64,000 bases of DNA from Streptomyces litmocidini (GTDB lineage: Bacteria; Actinomycetota; Actinomycetes; Streptomycetales; Streptomycetaceae). Positions 41,119-49,135 of the stretch are shown piece after piece (the stretch's first letter is position 1; the number at the start of each line of letters is the position of its first letter). The notes below the pieces were generated by a model, which saw only the letters and a list, made by a program, of their open reading frames with translations, had not been told where the DNA came from and did not search any database. Position numbers and translations under genes: made by a program. Location: positions 510,761 through 574,760 of the forward strand of contig NZ_BMTQ01000002.1 in NCBI RefSeq assembly GCF_014649755.1, written 5' to 3'.

Positions 41119-42246
41119 GTGGAGACATCCAGGACTTCCGGGGCCATGGGTACGGCACACGGGGCGGGGCGGGACGGGGCGGGGCAGGACGGACCGCGCC
41201 GGGCCGGCCCGCTGATCGTCACCGAGGACCTCGGGCTGCTCGACGACCTCCTGCGGCTGTGCGCCGCCGCCGGAGTCGAGCCCCAGGTGGACCACCGGGT
41301 GCCGCACCGGCGCGCGACCTGGACCGATCCGCCGCTCGTCCTGATCGGCGACGACGTCGCCGCCCGCTGTCGGGGGGCGGCGCGCCGGCCCGGGACCCTC
41401 CTCGTCGGCCGTGACCGGGACGATCCGGAGCTGTGGCGGCTGGCGGTCGAGATCGGCGCGGAGAGCGTCCTGAGTCTCCCGGGCGCCGAGAGCCTCCTCG
41501 TCGACCGCCTCGCCGACGCGGCCGAGGGAGCGGACGGGGCGGCGCTGACGGTCGGTGTCGTCGGGGGCCGAGGCGGCGCGGGCGCCTCCACCCTGGCCTG
41601 CGGTCTCGCGCTCGCCGCGGCGCGGGCCGGGCACCGCACGCTGCTCGTCGACGGGGACCCGTTGGGCGGAGGACTCGACGTGCTGCTCGGCGGCGAGCGT
41701 GAGGAAGGCAGGCGGTGGCCCGACTTCGCCGCCTCGAAGGGCCGTTTGGCCGGCGGCGCCCTGGAGGAGGCCCTGCCGTCGGTGCGCGGCGTCCGGGTGC
41801 TCAGCTGGGGCAGGGACGTGGTGGCGCCGGTGCCGCCCGAGGCCGTGCGGTCCGTGCTCGCCGCCGCGCGCCGCCGGGGCGGGGCCGTCGTGGTCGACCT
41901 GCCGCGCGGGGCCGACCCGGCGGCCACCGAGGCACTGGTCCAGCTCGACCTCGGACTGCTCGTCGTACCGGGAGAGCTGAGGGCCGTAGCGGCCGCCCAC
42001 CGGATGGTCTCGACGATCGGCCCGGTGGTGCGCGACCTGCGCGCCGTGGTCCGCGGTCCGTACGCGGCGGGACTCGACGAGCGGTGGGTCGCCGAAGCGC
42101 TGCGGCTGCCGCTCGTGGGCGAGCTCCCTTACGACCCGGGGATCGTGGCCGACCAGGACGCGGGAGTGCCGCCGGGAGCCGAACCCCGGGGGCCGCTCGG
42201 CCGGTTCTGCGCCGCCTTCTGGGAGCGCGTCGGCGGTGAGGCATGA
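41119..42246 (+). CDS. ssd: Septum site-determining/CpaE-like protein (Ssd)
   Basis: 375 residues from the GTG at 41119. First gene of the helicase/secretion neighbourhood Tad-like operon, corresponding to TIGR03815 CpaE-like proteins; in mycobacteria Ssd influences septation. A receiver-like N-terminal domain (about 30-130: 'PLIVTEDLGLLDDLLRLCAAAG', 'PLVLIGDDVAARC') precedes a MinD/ParA-type domain. The Walker A loop is degenerate, 'GGRGGAGASTLACGLALAAAR', without the usual Lys before Ser/Thr. 'TLLVDGDPLGGGLDVLLGGE' and 'AVVVDLPRGADPAA' follow. It probably localises the pilus-like machine rather than cycling as a normal ATPase. Overlaps tadA by 4 nt. Confidence 0.9.
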   Translation: METSRTSGAMGTAHGAGRDGAGQDGPRRAGPLIVTEDLGLLDDLLRLCAAAGVEPQVDHRVPHRRATWTDPPLVLIGDDVAARCRGAARRPGTLLVGRDRDDPELWRLAVEIGAESVLSLPGAESLLVDRLADAAEGADGAALTVGVVGGRGGAGASTLACGLALAAARAGHRTLLVDGDPLGGGLDVLLGGEREEGRRWPDFAASKGRLAGGALEEALPSVRGVRVLSWGRDVVAPVPPEAVRSVLAAARRRGGAVVVDLPRGADPAATEALVQLDLGLLVVPGELRAVAAAHRMVSTIGPVVRDLRAVVRGPYAAGLDERWVAEALRLPLVGELPYDPGIVADQDAGVPPGAEPRGPLGRFCAAFWERVGGEA

Positions 42247-43442
42247 CCGGCTCGGGGCTTGCGGCCCGGGGCGCGGAGGGTGCCGCGGGTGGTGGGACGG
42301 GGCTTCTCGACGCCGTGCGGCAGCGGCTCGCGGCGAGCGGGGCCGAGCCCACTCCGGCGCGCGTGGCGGCGGCGCTGCGGGCCCAGGGAAGACTGCTCGG
42401 CGACGCGGAAGTGCTCGGTGCGGCCGAGGAGCTGAGGTGCGAACTGATCGGCACCGGGCCGCTGGAGCCGCTGCTCGCCGACCCGGCGGTCACCGACGTC
42501 CTGGTCTCCGCACCCGACCAGGTGTGGGTGGACCGGGGCACCGGCCTCGAGCGGGCCCCGGTGTCCTTCCCCGACGCCGCCGCGGTCCGCCGACTCGCGC
42601 AGCGACTCGCGGCGGTGGCCGGGCGCCGTCTCGACGACGCCCGGCCCTGGGTCGACGCCCGGCTCCCCGACGGCACCCGGATGCACGCGGTCCTGCCGCC
42701 GGTCGCGGTCGGCTCGACCTGCCTGTCGCTGAGGGTGGTCCGCCCACGCGCCTTCTCCCTGGAGGAGCTGGTCGCGGCGGGCACCGTGCCGCCGGACGGC
42801 GCGCCGATCCTGCGGGCCCTGATCGACGCCCGTGTGTCGTACCTCGTCAGCGGCGGCACCGGGACGGGCAAGACCACGCTCCTCGCGTCACTCCTGGGGC
42901 TCGTGGGGGAGCGGGAGCGGATCGTGCTCGCCGAGGACTCGGCGGAGCTGCGGCCGGACCACCCGCACGTGGTGCGTCTGGAGGCGCGCCCGGCGAACCA
43001 GGAGGGCGCCGGGCTCGTGACCCTGCGGGACCTGGTCCGTCAGGCGCTGCGGATGCGCCCCGACCGGCTGGTGGTCGGTGAGGTCAGGGGCGGTGAGGCG
43101 GTGGATCTGCTCGCCGCTCTCAACACAGGCCATGAAGGCGGCTGCGGAACGGTCCACGCCAACACGGCCGCGGACGTCCCGGCACGGCTCGAAGCCCTGG
43201 GGACGGCGGCCGGACTCGACCGGGCCGCCCTGCACAGCCAGCTGGGCGCGGGCCTGTCGGTCGTGCTGCACGTCGTACGGGACCGGGACGGGCGGCGGCG
43301 GATCGCCGAGGCGCACGTCCTGGAACGGGACCGGGACGGTCTGGTCCGGACGGTACCGGCGCTGCGGTGGGGCGCGGCCGGGTTCGAGCGGGAGCGGGGC
43401 TGGGAGCGGCTGAGGTCGCTGATCGGAGGGGGATCGCGGTGA
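42243..43442 (+). CDS. tadA: TadA/CpaF-type secretion ATPase
   Basis: 399 residues. The assembly ATPase of a type IVc (Tad/Flp) pilus, matching TIGR03819. N-terminal domain: 'LRCELIGTGPLEPLLADPAVTDVLVSAPDQVWVDRG'. The ATPase core has Walker A 'VSGGTGTGKTTLLASLLGL' (about 198-216), the Asp box 'IVLAEDSAELRPDHPHVVRLEAR', Walker B 'DRLVVGEVRGGEAVDLLAALNTGHEGG' and the His box 'CGTVHANTAADVPARLEAL'. All key residues are present, so it should be active at the cytoplasmic face of the membrane. Coupled to ssd upstream (ATGA) and tadB downstream (GTGA). Confidence 0.95.
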   Translation: MTGSGLAARGAEGAAGGGTGLLDAVRQRLAASGAEPTPARVAAALRAQGRLLGDAEVLGAAEELRCELIGTGPLEPLLADPAVTDVLVSAPDQVWVDRGTGLERAPVSFPDAAAVRRLAQRLAAVAGRRLDDARPWVDARLPDGTRMHAVLPPVAVGSTCLSLRVVRPRAFSLEELVAAGTVPPDGAPILRALIDARVSYLVSGGTGTGKTTLLASLLGLVGERERIVLAEDSAELRPDHPHVVRLEARPANQEGAGLVTLRDLVRQALRMRPDRLVVGEVRGGEAVDLLAALNTGHEGGCGTVHANTAADVPARLEALGTAAGLDRAALHSQLGAGLSVVLHVVRDRDGRRRIAEAHVLERDRDGLVRTVPALRWGAAGFERERGWERLRSLIGGGSR

Positions 43443-44317
43443 CGGGCGAGATGGTGGCGGTACGGGGCGTGGCCCATGGAGCGGCGGTGCTCTGTGCGGC
43501 GCTCGCCCTGGGGTGGACGGTCGAGCGGCGGCGCGGTGCGGGCCGGGTGCGGGCGGTGCTCGCGGGCGGGGTCACCGGCGGGCGCGGCGGCTGGGCGTGG
43601 CCGGCGGTGGCCGCACGGTGGTGGGCCGCGCTGCGGGGACGGCGCGCGTGGCTCTGCCTGCCGGTGGCGGGCGTCCTCGCCTTCCTCGGCGAGTCCCCGC
43701 TGCCGTTGCTGGCAGGGGTGCTCGCGGTGCCCTTGGTGGGGCGGCGGCTGCGGGCCGCGGGACGCGGGAAGGAGCGCGAGGCGCGGGCCGAGCGGGTGAT
43801 GGCCCTGTGCGGGGCTGTGGTGGGTGAGTTGAGGGCCGGATGGCAGCCCGCGCAGGCGCTGTCCTTCGCGGCCCGGGAGACGGGCGCGCTCGGTGCCGCG
43901 GAGGCGTCGGTGCTGGCGGCGGCCCGGTTCGGCGGGGACGTGCCGGAGGCGCTGCGGCGGGCGGCCCGGCAGGACGGCGCCGACGGGCTCGCGGGCATGG
44001 CGGCCTGCTGGCAGGTGGCCGTGGACGGGGGCGCGGGCCTGGCCGCCGGGCTCGACCGGCTGGAAGCCGCCCTGCGGGACCACCGTGAGCAGCGCGACCG
44101 TCTGCGGGCCGAACTGGCCGGTGCCTGGGCCACGGTGACGGTCCTCGCCCTGCTCCCGGCGGCCGGACTCGCCCTCGGTGCCGCCCTGGGCGCCGATCCG
44201 TTGCGGGTGCTGCTGCACACACCGGCCGGGCTGGGCTGTCTGGCCGTGGGCGGGGCGCTGGAGGCGGCCGGCCTGTGGTGGGCCGCGCGGATCGTACGGG
44301 CAGGGGAGCGGGTGTGA
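43439..44317 (+). CDS. tadB: TadB-like inner-membrane platform protein
   Basis: 292 residues from the GTG at 43439, overlapping the tadA stop; GGAGGGGG lies about 6 nt upstream. Membrane segments at about 5-22, 68-95 and two near the C-terminus (225-250, 255-280) flank the T2SSF domain, marked by 'ALCGAVVGELRAGWQPAQALSFAARE' and 'GMAACWQVAVDGGAGLAAGLDRLEAALRDHREQRDRLRAEL'. It forms the platform on which TadA acts. The sequence is extremely rich in Ala, Gly and Arg, as usual for this family in Streptomyces. Confidence 0.9.
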   Translation: MTGEMVAVRGVAHGAAVLCAALALGWTVERRRGAGRVRAVLAGGVTGGRGGWAWPAVAARWWAALRGRRAWLCLPVAGVLAFLGESPLPLLAGVLAVPLVGRRLRAAGRGKEREARAERVMALCGAVVGELRAGWQPAQALSFAARETGALGAAEASVLAAARFGGDVPEALRRAARQDGADGLAGMAACWQVAVDGGAGLAAGLDRLEAALRDHREQRDRLRAELAGAWATVTVLALLPAAGLALGAALGADPLRVLLHTPAGLGCLAVGGALEAAGLWWAARIVRAGERV

Positions 44318-45105
44318 TCGGGGAAGCGGTCCGCCACGTGCCGGACGGCGTTCGAGCGGTGGGCCTCCCGCTCCTGGCCGCGGTCCTGTGCGCGCAGGGT
44401 GTCGTCGAGGTGGTGCGCGGGCTGCGGGCGCGCCGGACGCGGCGGCGGGCGGGGAATCTCCTCGCGGGCCCGGAACCGCGTCCCCGGAAGGGCTGGGTCG
44501 GGTTGCCGCCGTGGGCGCGGCCGTGGCCGGCGCCCCTCATGGGTCTCGTTGTCGGCTGGGTGCTGTTCGGCGGTGCCGGCGGCCTCTGCGTCGGGGCCTT
44601 GGCGGCCGCCGGAATGAGGTGGAGGGCGGCGCGGCGGTCCCTGCCGCCGGCGGCAGGAGAGGAGGAGGCGGCACGTCACCTTCCGCTCGCGGCGGATCTG
44701 CTGGCGGCCTGCGCCGCCTCCGGAGCCGGACCGGGTGAGGCGGCGGAGGCGGTGGGCCGGTCATTGGGCGGCCCTCTCGGCGAGCGTCTGACCCGCACGG
44801 CCGCCGAGCTGCGGCTCGGCGGCGAACCGGCCGAGGTGTGGGGGAGGTTCGGCGCGATACCGGGCGCCGAAGGGCTGGCCCGCTGCATGGAGCGGGCCGG
44901 TTCCTCGGGAGCACCGGCGGCGGAGGCCGTCGCCCGGCACGCGGCCGCCCTGCGCGCCGCCCGCGCCCGCGCGGCGGCGGCCGGGGCCCGTAGGGCCCAG
45001 GTGCTGATCAGCGCGCCCGTGGGGCTCTGTTTCCTGCCCGCCTTCCTGGCGGTGGGCGTGGCTCCGGTGGTGATCGGTCTCGCGACGGGACTGCTGGACA
45101 CATGA
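44314..45105 (+). CDS. tadC: TadC-like inner-membrane platform protein
   Basis: 263 residues from the GTG at 44314, which shares bases with the tadB stop (GTGTGA). Two membrane segments near the N-terminus (about 18-32 and 79-105) and one at the end (about 240-260) surround the second T2SSF domain: 'RHLPLAADLLAACAASGAGPGEAAEAVGRSLGG' and 'AIPGAEGLARCMERAGSSGAPAAEAVARHAAALRAARARAAAAGARRAQVLI'. Partner of TadB. The stop overlaps the ATG of a tiny repeat-coded reading frame described separately. Confidence 0.9.
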   Translation: MIGEAVRHVPDGVRAVGLPLLAAVLCAQGVVEVVRGLRARRTRRRAGNLLAGPEPRPRKGWVGLPPWARPWPAPLMGLVVGWVLFGGAGGLCVGALAAAGMRWRAARRSLPPAAGEEEAARHLPLAADLLAACAASGAGPGEAAEAVGRSLGGPLGERLTRTAAELRLGGEPAEVWGRFGAIPGAEGLARCMERAGSSGAPAAEAVARHAAALRAARARAAAAGARRAQVLISAPVGLCFLPAFLAVGVAPVVIGLATGLLDT

Positions 45106-45179
45106 ACGCGACGACACGACGAGACACGACACGACGAGACACGACACGACGAGACACGACATGGCACGACGAGAGATGA
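45102..45179 (+). CDS. Possible 25-aa repeat peptide between tadC and flp
   Basis: The ATG overlaps the tadC stop (ATGA), and the frame reads MNATTRRD, then TTRRD twice more, TTWHDER and stop; that stop overlaps a further ATG at 45176, in frame with the flp gene. The coupling chain is intact, but the content is simply a repeat, so it may be a translational relay rather than a functional peptide. No family is known. Confidence 0.3.
   Translation: MNATTRRDTTRRDTTRRDTTWHDER
45111..45160 (+). repeat. 15-bp tandem repeat between tadC and flp
   Basis: ACGACACGACGAGAC occurs three times without a change (45111-45125, 45126-45140, 45141-45155), plus five bases of a fourth copy. Weaker echoes (GGGACGAGACGGGGCGGG) continue to the flp ribosome-binding site. 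The 15-bp period keeps the reading frame. Confidence 0.92.
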
Positions 45180-45250
45180 CGAGGAACGGCGACATGACAG
45201 ATCACAGCGGGACGCGGCGGGACGAGACGGGGCGGGACGAGGAGGTCGGC

Positions 45251-45457
45251 ATGACGTTCAAGGTGTGGCTGCGCGGCTGGTGGCGGGCGCGGCGGACGGC
45301 AGCGTGCCGGGACGAGGGGATGACCACGTCCGAGTACGCGGTGGGGACGATCGCCGCGGCGGCGTTCGCCGCCGTGCTCTACAAGATCGTGACCAGTGGG
45401 GCGGTCTCGGGGGCACTGGAGTCGGTGATCGGGAAGGCCCTCGATGCGCCGTTCTGA
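45251..45457 (+). CDS. Flp-type pilin-like protein (DUF4244)
   Basis: 68 residues from the ATG at 45251, with GAGGAGG at good spacing; upstream in-frame ATGs at 45161 and 45176 would add repeat-coded residues. Layout of a small pilin: a basic N-terminus ('LRGWWRARRTAACRDEG'), the processing-like motif 'GMTTSEYAVGTIAAAAFAAVLYKIV', where a prepilin peptidase could cut after Gly before a hydrophobic helix with Glu at +5, and a short tail. This fits the DUF4244 family found between tadC and tadE in actinobacteria. It probably forms the fibre or pseudopilus. Overlaps tadE by 14 nt. Confidence 0.88.
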   Translation: MTFKVWLRGWWRARRTAACRDEGMTTSEYAVGTIAAAAFAAVLYKIVTSGAVSGALESVIGKALDAPF

Positions 45458-45800
45458 CCGGGGGTTCGTGACCGTGGAGGCGGCGATGGTCCTGCCGGTC
45501 CTCGCGCTGTTCACGGTGACGTTGCTCTGGGCGCTGGCGGCGGCCGCCGCGCAGATCCGGTGCGTGGACGCGGCGAGGGCCGGGGCGAGGGCGGCGGCCC
45601 GTTCGGAGCCGGTGGCCTCCGCGGAGGCGGCTGCCCGTGCCGCCGCGCCCGGGGGCGCCCGGGTGTCGGTGGTGAGGGAGGGCGAGCTGTGGCGGGTGAC
45701 GGTGGAGGCGGCGGCTCCGGGCCCCCGGGGCATGGGCGTCACCCTGAGGGCCGACGCGGCGGCCCTCGCGGAGGACACGGTGGGCGGAGGGACCCCATGA
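45444..45800 (+). CDS. tadE: TadE-family pseudopilin
   Basis: 118 residues. 'SDRGFVTVEAAMVLPVLALFTVTLLWALAAAAAQ' is the TadE signature: a short charged leader ending in Gly, then F-x-T-V-E-A with the conserved Glu at +5 of the mature protein and a long hydrophobic helix. The rest is a small extracytoplasmic domain with a single Cys ('IRCVDAARAGARAAAR'). It starts inside the flp gene and ends with an ATGA overlap to the next gene, so all are translated as one unit. Confidence 0.9.
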   Translation: MRRSDRGFVTVEAAMVLPVLALFTVTLLWALAAAAAQIRCVDAARAGARAAARSEPVASAEAAARAAAPGGARVSVVREGELWRVTVEAAAPGPRGMGVTLRADAAALAEDTVGGGTP

Positions 45801-46267
45801 GGACCACCGGGTACCGCGGCACCCCCGGTCGTGCCCGACCGGGACACGGGGCCGCGAGGCGGGGAGCGGCCCAGCCGCCGGACAAGCCGCCGGGCAGGTG
45901 GGCAGGCCGGTGTGCGGGGGCGGTGGGGGATCGTGGGGCGGCGACCGTGTGGGCGGCGTTCGCGGCGTGTGCCTTGTGCGTGGTGTTCGGGGTGGTGCTC
46001 GCGCTCGGGCAGGTGGTGGCGGCCAGGCACCGGGCCGGCGGGGCCGCCGACCTGGCCGCCCTCGCCGCCGCCGACCGGGCCCTGTGGGGCGAGGCCGAGG
46101 CGTGCGCCGCAGCCTCGCGGGTGACCGCCGCGCAGGGCGCCGAGCTGGCGCGGTGCGCGGTGCGGGACGGGGTCGCGGACGTGACCGCCCGGGTCGTGCG
46201 CGGCCCGTACCGGCCGGAGGTCAGGGCGAGGGCGGGTCCTCCGGGGCCTCCCGGAGGAGTTCCGTGA
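45797..46267 (+). CDS. Helicase/secretion neighbourhood TadE-like protein
   Basis: 156 residues; last gene of the Tad-like operon, matching TIGR03816 in position and layout. A ~50-residue Pro/Arg/Gly-rich leader precedes 'GDRGAATVWAAFAACALCVVFGVVLALGQVVAARHRAGGAADLAALAAADRALWGE', in which the membrane helix and the 'ADLAALAAA' stretch are the TadG/Flp-like hallmarks. Cys near 103 and 117 could form a disulfide. Its last 47 bp overlap the 3' end of the convergent helicase gene, so its transcript is antisense to the helicase message there. Confidence 0.85.
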   Translation: MRTTGYRGTPGRARPGHGAARRGAAQPPDKPPGRWAGRCAGAVGDRGAATVWAAFAACALCVVFGVVLALGQVVAARHRAGGAADLAALAAADRALWGEAEACAAASRVTAAQGAELARCAVRDGVADVTARVVRGPYRPEVRARAGPPGPPGGVP

Positions 46268-48686
46268 GGAGGCGGACCGCGCCGCGCTTGTGGAGCGGAT
46301 CGTTGCCGTTGCCGCACTTCGGGGACTGGATGCAGGAGGGACAGCCCGCCTCGCACTCGCAGGAGGCGATGGCCTGCCGGGTGGCCGTCAGCCAGGCGCG
46401 GGCGGTGTGGAAGGCGCGCTCGGCGAAGCCCGCACCGCCCGGGTGCCCGTCGTACACGAAGACGGTGGGCAGCAGGGTGTCGGGATGGAGCGGGACGGAG
46501 ACGCCGCCGATGTCCCAGCGGTCGCAGGTGGCGAAGAGCGGCAGCATGCCGATGGAGGCGTGTTCGGCGGCGTGCAGGGCGCCGCCGAGGATCTCCGGGC
46601 CGACCCGGGCGGCGTCGAGCTGGTCCTCGGTGACCGTCCACCACACGGCCCGGGTGCGCAGGGTGCGGGGAGGCAGGTCGAGCTTGGTCTCGCCGAGCAC
46701 CTCGCCGGTGATCAGGCGGCGGCGGAGGAAGGAGACGACCTGGTTGGTGACCTCGACGGAGCCGTAGCAGAGGCGGCCGGCTCCCCAGGGGATCTCGGTG
46801 TCGGTTTCGAGGACGGTGATGGAGGTGGTGTCGCGGGCGGTGGTGGAGTACGGGGGGACGGCCTCCTCGACGAGGGCCACGGAGTCCTTGAGGTCGAGCT
46901 CCCGCACCAGATAGGTGCGGCCCTGGTGGAGGTGGACGGCGCCCTCGTGGACGGCTGTGTGGGAGGCGGCCTCGTCGACGGTGCCGAGGAGGCGGCCGGT
47001 GCCGGCCTCGACGATCCGGACGGGGCTGCCGCCGCCGCCCCGGATGTCGGTGAGGTCGGCGGCCCGCTCGCGGCGGGTCCAGTACCAGCCGGTGGGGCGG
47101 CGGCGCAGCAGGCCGGCCCCTTCCAGCTGGGGCAGCAGGCCGGGCGCGGCCGGGCCGAAGAGGGCCAGGTCCGGCTCGGTCAGCGGGAGCTCCGCGGCGG
47201 CGGCGCACAGATGGGGGGCGAGGACGTAGGGGTTGTCGGGGTCCAGGACGGTCGTCTCGACCGGTTGTTCGAAGATCGCCTCCGGGTGGTGGACGAGGAA
47301 GGTGTCCAGCGGGTCGTCCCTGGCGACCATGATCGCCAGGGCGCCCTCGCCGGAGCGGCCGGCGCGGCCCGCCTGCTGCCACAGGGAGGCCCGGGTGCCC
47401 GGGTAGCCGGCGATCAGGACGGCGTCCAGGCCGGAGACGTCCACGCCCAGCTCCAGGGCGGTCGTGGCGGCCAGGCCGAGGAGTTCCCCGGAGTGCAGGG
47501 CCCGCTCCAGGGCGCGGCGCTCCTCGGGCAGGTAGCCGCCCCGGTAGGCGGCGACCCGGCGGGCGAGCGCGTGATCGGTCTCGGCCAGCCGTTCCTGGGC
47601 GATGACCGAGATCAGCTCGGCTCCGCGCCGGGAGCGGACGAAGGCGACCGAGCGGACGCCCTGCCTGGTCAGATCGGTCAGCAGGTCCGCGGTCTCGGCG
47701 GTGGCGGTGCGGCGCACGGGCGCGCCGCGCTCGCCGTGCAGCTCGGTCAGCGGCGGCTCCCAGAGGGCGAAGACCAGCTCGCCGCGCGGGGAGGCGTCGT
47801 CGGAGACCTCGGTGACCGGCAGGCCGGTGAGGCGGCCGGCGGACCGGGCCGGTTCGGCGGAGGTGGCCGAGGCGAGGAGGAAGACCGGTTCGGAGCCGTA
47901 CCGGGCGCAGACGCGGCGCAGGCGGCGCAGCACCTGGGCGACGTGGGAGCCGAAGACGCCCCGGTAGGTGTGGCACTCGTCGATCACGACGTAGCGCAGG
48001 GAGCGCAGGAAGGAGGACCACCTGGGGTGGGAGGGGAGTATGCCCCGGTGCAGCATGTCGGGGTTGGTCAGCACGTAGTTCGCGTACTGCCGGACCCACT
48101 CGCGTTCCTCGAACGGCGTATCGCCGTCGTAGGCGGCGGGGCGGATCCGGTTGCCGAGCGGGGCGGCCAGTTCTCGTACGGCGCGCCGCTGGTCGGCCGC
48201 GAGGGCCTTGGTGGGGGCGAGGTAGAGGGCGGTGGTGCCGCGGCCGTTCGGGGCCTCCGAGCCGTCCAGGAGGGTGCTGAGGACGGGGGCGAGGTAGGCG
48301 AGCGACTTGCCCGAGGCGGTGCCCGTGGCGATCACCACGGACTCGCCGTCCAGGGCGTGCTCCGCGGCCTCCGCCTGATGGGCCCAGGGGTGCTCGATCC
48401 CGGCCTCCCGGATCGCCGCGATCACCTCCGTGCGGATGCGGTGCGGCCAGACGGCATGCCGACCCTCCCGGGCGGGCATGTGCTCCGTATGAGTGATGCG
48501 CGCAGCCCGGCTCTCGCCCGAGGAGAGCCGGTCGAGAACCATGCCGGGAGAGGGGCGGCTGCCCGTTTCCCCGGCCGGACGACGGGGGCGCTGATTCTTG
48601 GCCATCGGCACCGAGTGTGTCACTGCCATGACGGACAATGCTTCCAAGGCGTCGTGCATGGCTGCTGGTAAGTGATTGAATGCCAT
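46221..48686 (-). CDS. DECH-box helicase with DUF1998 (helicase/secretion neighbourhood)
   Basis: 821 residues. Superfamily 2 helicase related to yeast Hrq1 and to TIGR03817. Motifs in order: Q-like 'HPWAHQAEAAEHALDGESVVIATGTASGKSLAY' with Walker A GTASGKS, 'YLAPTKALAADQ' (Ia), 'VLTNPDMLHRG' (Ib), 'VVIDECHTYRG' (DECH box), 'LLASATSAEP' (III), 'GLAATTALELGVDVSGLDAVL' (V) and 'QQAGRAGRSGEGAL' (VI). The C-terminal DUF1998 domain ends in a four-Cys cluster, 'CECEAGCPSCIQSPKCGNGN'. It should unwind DNA with 3'-5' polarity. Why it is conserved beside a Tad-like secretion system is unknown. Divergent from bldG (80 bp between starts). Confidence 0.93.
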   Translation of the reverse strand: MAFNHLPAAMHDALEALSVMAVTHSVPMAKNQRPRRPAGETGSRPSPGMVLDRLSSGESRAARITHTEHMPAREGRHAVWPHRIRTEVIAAIREAGIEHPWAHQAEAAEHALDGESVVIATGTASGKSLAYLAPVLSTLLDGSEAPNGRGTTALYLAPTKALAADQRRAVRELAAPLGNRIRPAAYDGDTPFEEREWVRQYANYVLTNPDMLHRGILPSHPRWSSFLRSLRYVVIDECHTYRGVFGSHVAQVLRRLRRVCARYGSEPVFLLASATSAEPARSAGRLTGLPVTEVSDDASPRGELVFALWEPPLTELHGERGAPVRRTATAETADLLTDLTRQGVRSVAFVRSRRGAELISVIAQERLAETDHALARRVAAYRGGYLPEERRALERALHSGELLGLAATTALELGVDVSGLDAVLIAGYPGTRASLWQQAGRAGRSGEGALAIMVARDDPLDTFLVHHPEAIFEQPVETTVLDPDNPYVLAPHLCAAAAELPLTEPDLALFGPAAPGLLPQLEGAGLLRRRPTGWYWTRRERAADLTDIRGGGGSPVRIVEAGTGRLLGTVDEAASHTAVHEGAVHLHQGRTYLVRELDLKDSVALVEEAVPPYSTTARDTTSITVLETDTEIPWGAGRLCYGSVEVTNQVVSFLRRRLITGEVLGETKLDLPPRTLRTRAVWWTVTEDQLDAARVGPEILGGALHAAEHASIGMLPLFATCDRWDIGGVSVPLHPDTLLPTVFVYDGHPGGAGFAERAFHTARAWLTATRQAIASCECEAGCPSCIQSPKCGNGNDPLHKRGAVRLLTELLREAPEDPPSP

Positions 48687-48766
48687 CGCGGCTGGCGTTC
48701 CGTTCCTCGGCTCCGCCCCGGAGACCCGAGGGGACGATCGCCCGATAGCAAGGTGCTGGAGGATCC

Positions 48767-49120
48767 GTGGACCTGTCCCTGTCGACTCGCAATGTGACCG
48801 GCGCTGGTGGTGACCGTACGGTCGTCGAGGTCGGTGGCGAGATTGATGTGTATACCGCGCCCAAGCTGCGCGAGCAGTTGGTCGAGTTGGTGAACGACGG
48901 CAGCTACCACCTGGTCGTCGACATGGAGGGCGTGGACTTCCTCGACTCCACCGGCCTCGGTGTGCTCGTCGGCGGCCTGAAGCGCGTTCGCGCGCACGAG
49001 GGCTCGCTGCGTCTGGTCTGTAACCAGGAGCGCATTCTGAAGATTTTCCGGATCACGGGTCTCACCAAGGTGTTCCCGATCCACACCTCGGTCGACGAGG
49101 CCGTCAACGCCGTCGACTGA
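48767..49120 (+). CDS. bldG: Anti-sigma factor antagonist BldG
   Basis: 117 residues from the GTG at 48767 with GGAGG upstream. STAS-domain anti-anti-sigma factor essential for aerial hyphae and antibiotic production in Streptomyces. '[24 protein letters not shown]' starts the STAS fold, and '[24 protein letters not shown]' holds the phosphorylated Ser (Ser61 here; Ser57 in S. coelicolor, whose protein as I recall is four residues shorter near position 10). '[25 protein letters not shown]' closes the domain. The anti-sigma partner lies 15 bp downstream. Order helicase-bldG-anti-sigma-hppA matches SCO3550-SCO3547. Confidence 0.97.
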   Translation: MDLSLSTRNVTGAGGDRTVVEVGGEIDVYTAPKLREQLVELVNDGSYHLVVDMEGVDFLDSTGLGVLVGGLKRVRAHEGSLRLVCNQERILKIFRITGLTKVFPIHTSVDEAVNAVD

Positions 49121-49135
49121 GCCCAGGGGGTTCGC

